Origin: JAFDVL01 sp031398365
GTDB taxonomy: Bacteria > Acidobacteriota > Blastocatellia > RBC074
Assembly: GCA_031398365.1 (NCBI GenBank)
Contig: JANNND010000198.1
Location: forward strand, 1 to 5,697
Direction of reading: 5' to 3'
Length of the DNA: 5,697 bases
Shown: positions 4,884 to 5,697 of the stretch, in pieces
Layout of the letters: the number at the start of each line of letters is the position of its first letter
Numbering within the stretch: the stretch's first letter is position 1
Position numbers and translations under genes: made by a program
Notes under the pieces: model-generated
Database searches by the model: none
What the model saw: only the letters and a program-made list of their open reading frames with translations
Told to the model about the DNA's origin: nothing

Positions 4884-5697
4884 ATGCAACGCAGTTTTAA
4901 TCAATCGTGTCTCTTCGCGCTCGGCCTTGCGGTTTTGTGTACGTCACTGCTGTTGGCGCAAAGCACGCAACCGCCCGCGCAACGGTGGGAGTATTTTACG
5001 TTTGAATCTTGTGAGGGAAAGGAACTTAATAAATATGGTGATGAAGGATGGGATTTGGTTGGGGTTGTTAGGCGCGAAGGTGGTTGTCCGCAATACACCC
5101 TAAAACGCCTCAAGCCTGCAAGCGCGTCCAGATACATTGACCCAAACGAACGCCCGAAACCACCAGCGAATGCGCCGACCTGCAACTTAACGCTTGCGCA
5201 AGCGCCGACCATTCGTGGCTTGCGATTGGGAATGACGGTTGACGAGTTGATTGAGCTTTTCCCTGGCGTGAATCCAAACGAATTGAAGTTACGTGCGGAG
5301 CGCGCGAAAGAGTATTCAGAATTTGGGCAATTTGAATACTCATTTCCTGGCACACAACACAAAGACCGCCTGGATAACTTCAACTTTAGTGTCGCACTAT
5401 TTGATGGTCGCGTCAGAGTGTTTTCTATCAGCTACCCGTTTAATAACTCCACACGATATGGCCGCGTTTATAGTCAAGACGCAATGATTGAAAAGTTAGC
5501 CGAGAGTTTCAGCCTTCCGGGCAGAGAAAGTTGGAAGACTTGGTACGATTCTCCTTATCTTGAATGCCAAGGCTTCAAACTCACTACTTCGATCCAGAAT
5601 AATACTTCTATCACTCTCGAAGACGCCTCCAAATCTTACTTGGAAAAAATAAAGCAACGACAAGAAGATTACTCTGCTAAAAAGAAGATTGAATTCA
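4884..5697 (+). CDS. Exported protein of unknown function with a DUF4177-like segment (3' end beyond the window)
   Basis: The frame is open from the ATG at 4884 to the window end, 271 codons with no stop. A G-rich Shine-Dalgarno (AAGGGGGAA, 4873-4881) lies close upstream. Residues 1-25 look like a Sec signal peptide with a hydrophobic core from about 10 to 24 and likely cleavage after A25 (LLLA-Q). There is no good lipobox. Residues 35-76 read as a compact WEY...LNKYGDEGWDLVGVV...YTLKR unit, like the DUF4177 family, with a Cys pair at 43 and 68 that could form a disulphide after export. A Pro-rich linker (about 87-98) follows. A second region begins at about 109 with IRGLRLGMTVDELIELFPG, a pattern I associate with uncharacterised secreted proteins of Acidobacteriota. 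The visible C-terminal part (from about 252) is Lys/Glu-rich and may start a helix. No catalytic motif is visible. The later codons look more A+T-rich than pyrG. Confidence 0.85.
   Translation, partial: MQRSFNQSCLFALGLAVLCTSLLLAQSTQPPAQRWEYFTFESCEGKELNKYGDEGWDLVGVVRREGGCPQYTLKRLKPASASRYIDPNERPKPPANAPTCNLTLAQAPTIRGLRLGMTVDELIELFPGVNPNELKLRAERAKEYSEFGQFEYSFPGTQHKDRLDNFNFSVALFDGRVRVFSISYPFNNSTRYGRVYSQDAMIEKLAESFSLPGRESWKTWYDSPYLECQGFKLTTSIQNNTSITLEDASKSYLEKIKQRQEDYSAKKKIEF

Noticed and set aside
4901..5383. Minus-strand open frame of 160 codons opposite the 3' secreted protein
   Set aside because: It has no Shine-Dalgarno and no recognisable motifs, and it opposes a + strand frame with a signal peptide, a good ribosome-binding site and domain-like sequence.
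5691..5696. GAATTC (EcoRI site) at the window end as a cloning junction
   Set aside because: A six-base site at the edge is readily explained by chance, and the reading frame runs through it unbroken.

Overview
The window is ordinary bacterial chromosome, with about half G+C judged by eye and normal bacterial start and ribosome-binding signals. No tRNA, rRNA, CRISPR array or complete transposon was seen. The best taxonomic guess is a soil or environmental bacterium of the Acidobacteriota (Blastocatellia-like). This rests only on the style of the 3' secreted protein (a W-E-Y/GWDLV domain followed by a GLRLGMT-type domain) and on the many short dispersed intergenic repeats. It is a weak inference.

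Layout from left to right. Positions 1-16 hold the first five codons of a gene read leftwards, with a good Shine-Dalgarno. It is divergent from a LysR-type regulator of the NodD/LinR-like group (132-1061, +). This is the classic LysR arrangement, and the shared region contains a dyad (80-101) that could be the operator. Next on the + strand is a small four-helix membrane protein (1217-1612) of an uncharacterised family often labelled 'cytochrome b'-like. It converges on a minus-strand SAM-dependent methyltransferase-like protein (2356-1655) that starts at GTG.

Positions 2357-2996 form a 640-base non-coding stretch. It holds a candidate promoter for the methyltransferase, a 161-bp imperfect palindrome (2502-2662) whose inner arms are each five heptamers of the type TGAYYCC, a second inverted repeat built of 9-base units (2693-2775), a short hairpin and a candidate pyrG promoter.

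pyrG (2997-4694) encodes a complete CTP synthase with every expected catalytic residue. It is the housekeeping anchor of the window and appears to be transcribed alone. It is followed by a pair of inverted REP-like hairpins (4698-4799) and a 9-bp stem that may terminate transcription (4822-4845). The window ends inside a gene for an exported protein of unknown function (4884 to beyond 5697), which carries a signal peptide and a DUF4177-like segment.

The genes do not form an evident pathway; they look like independent transcription units separated by repeat-rich spacers. The most unusual structure is the heptamer-built palindrome at 2502-2662. No new multi-gene system is evident.
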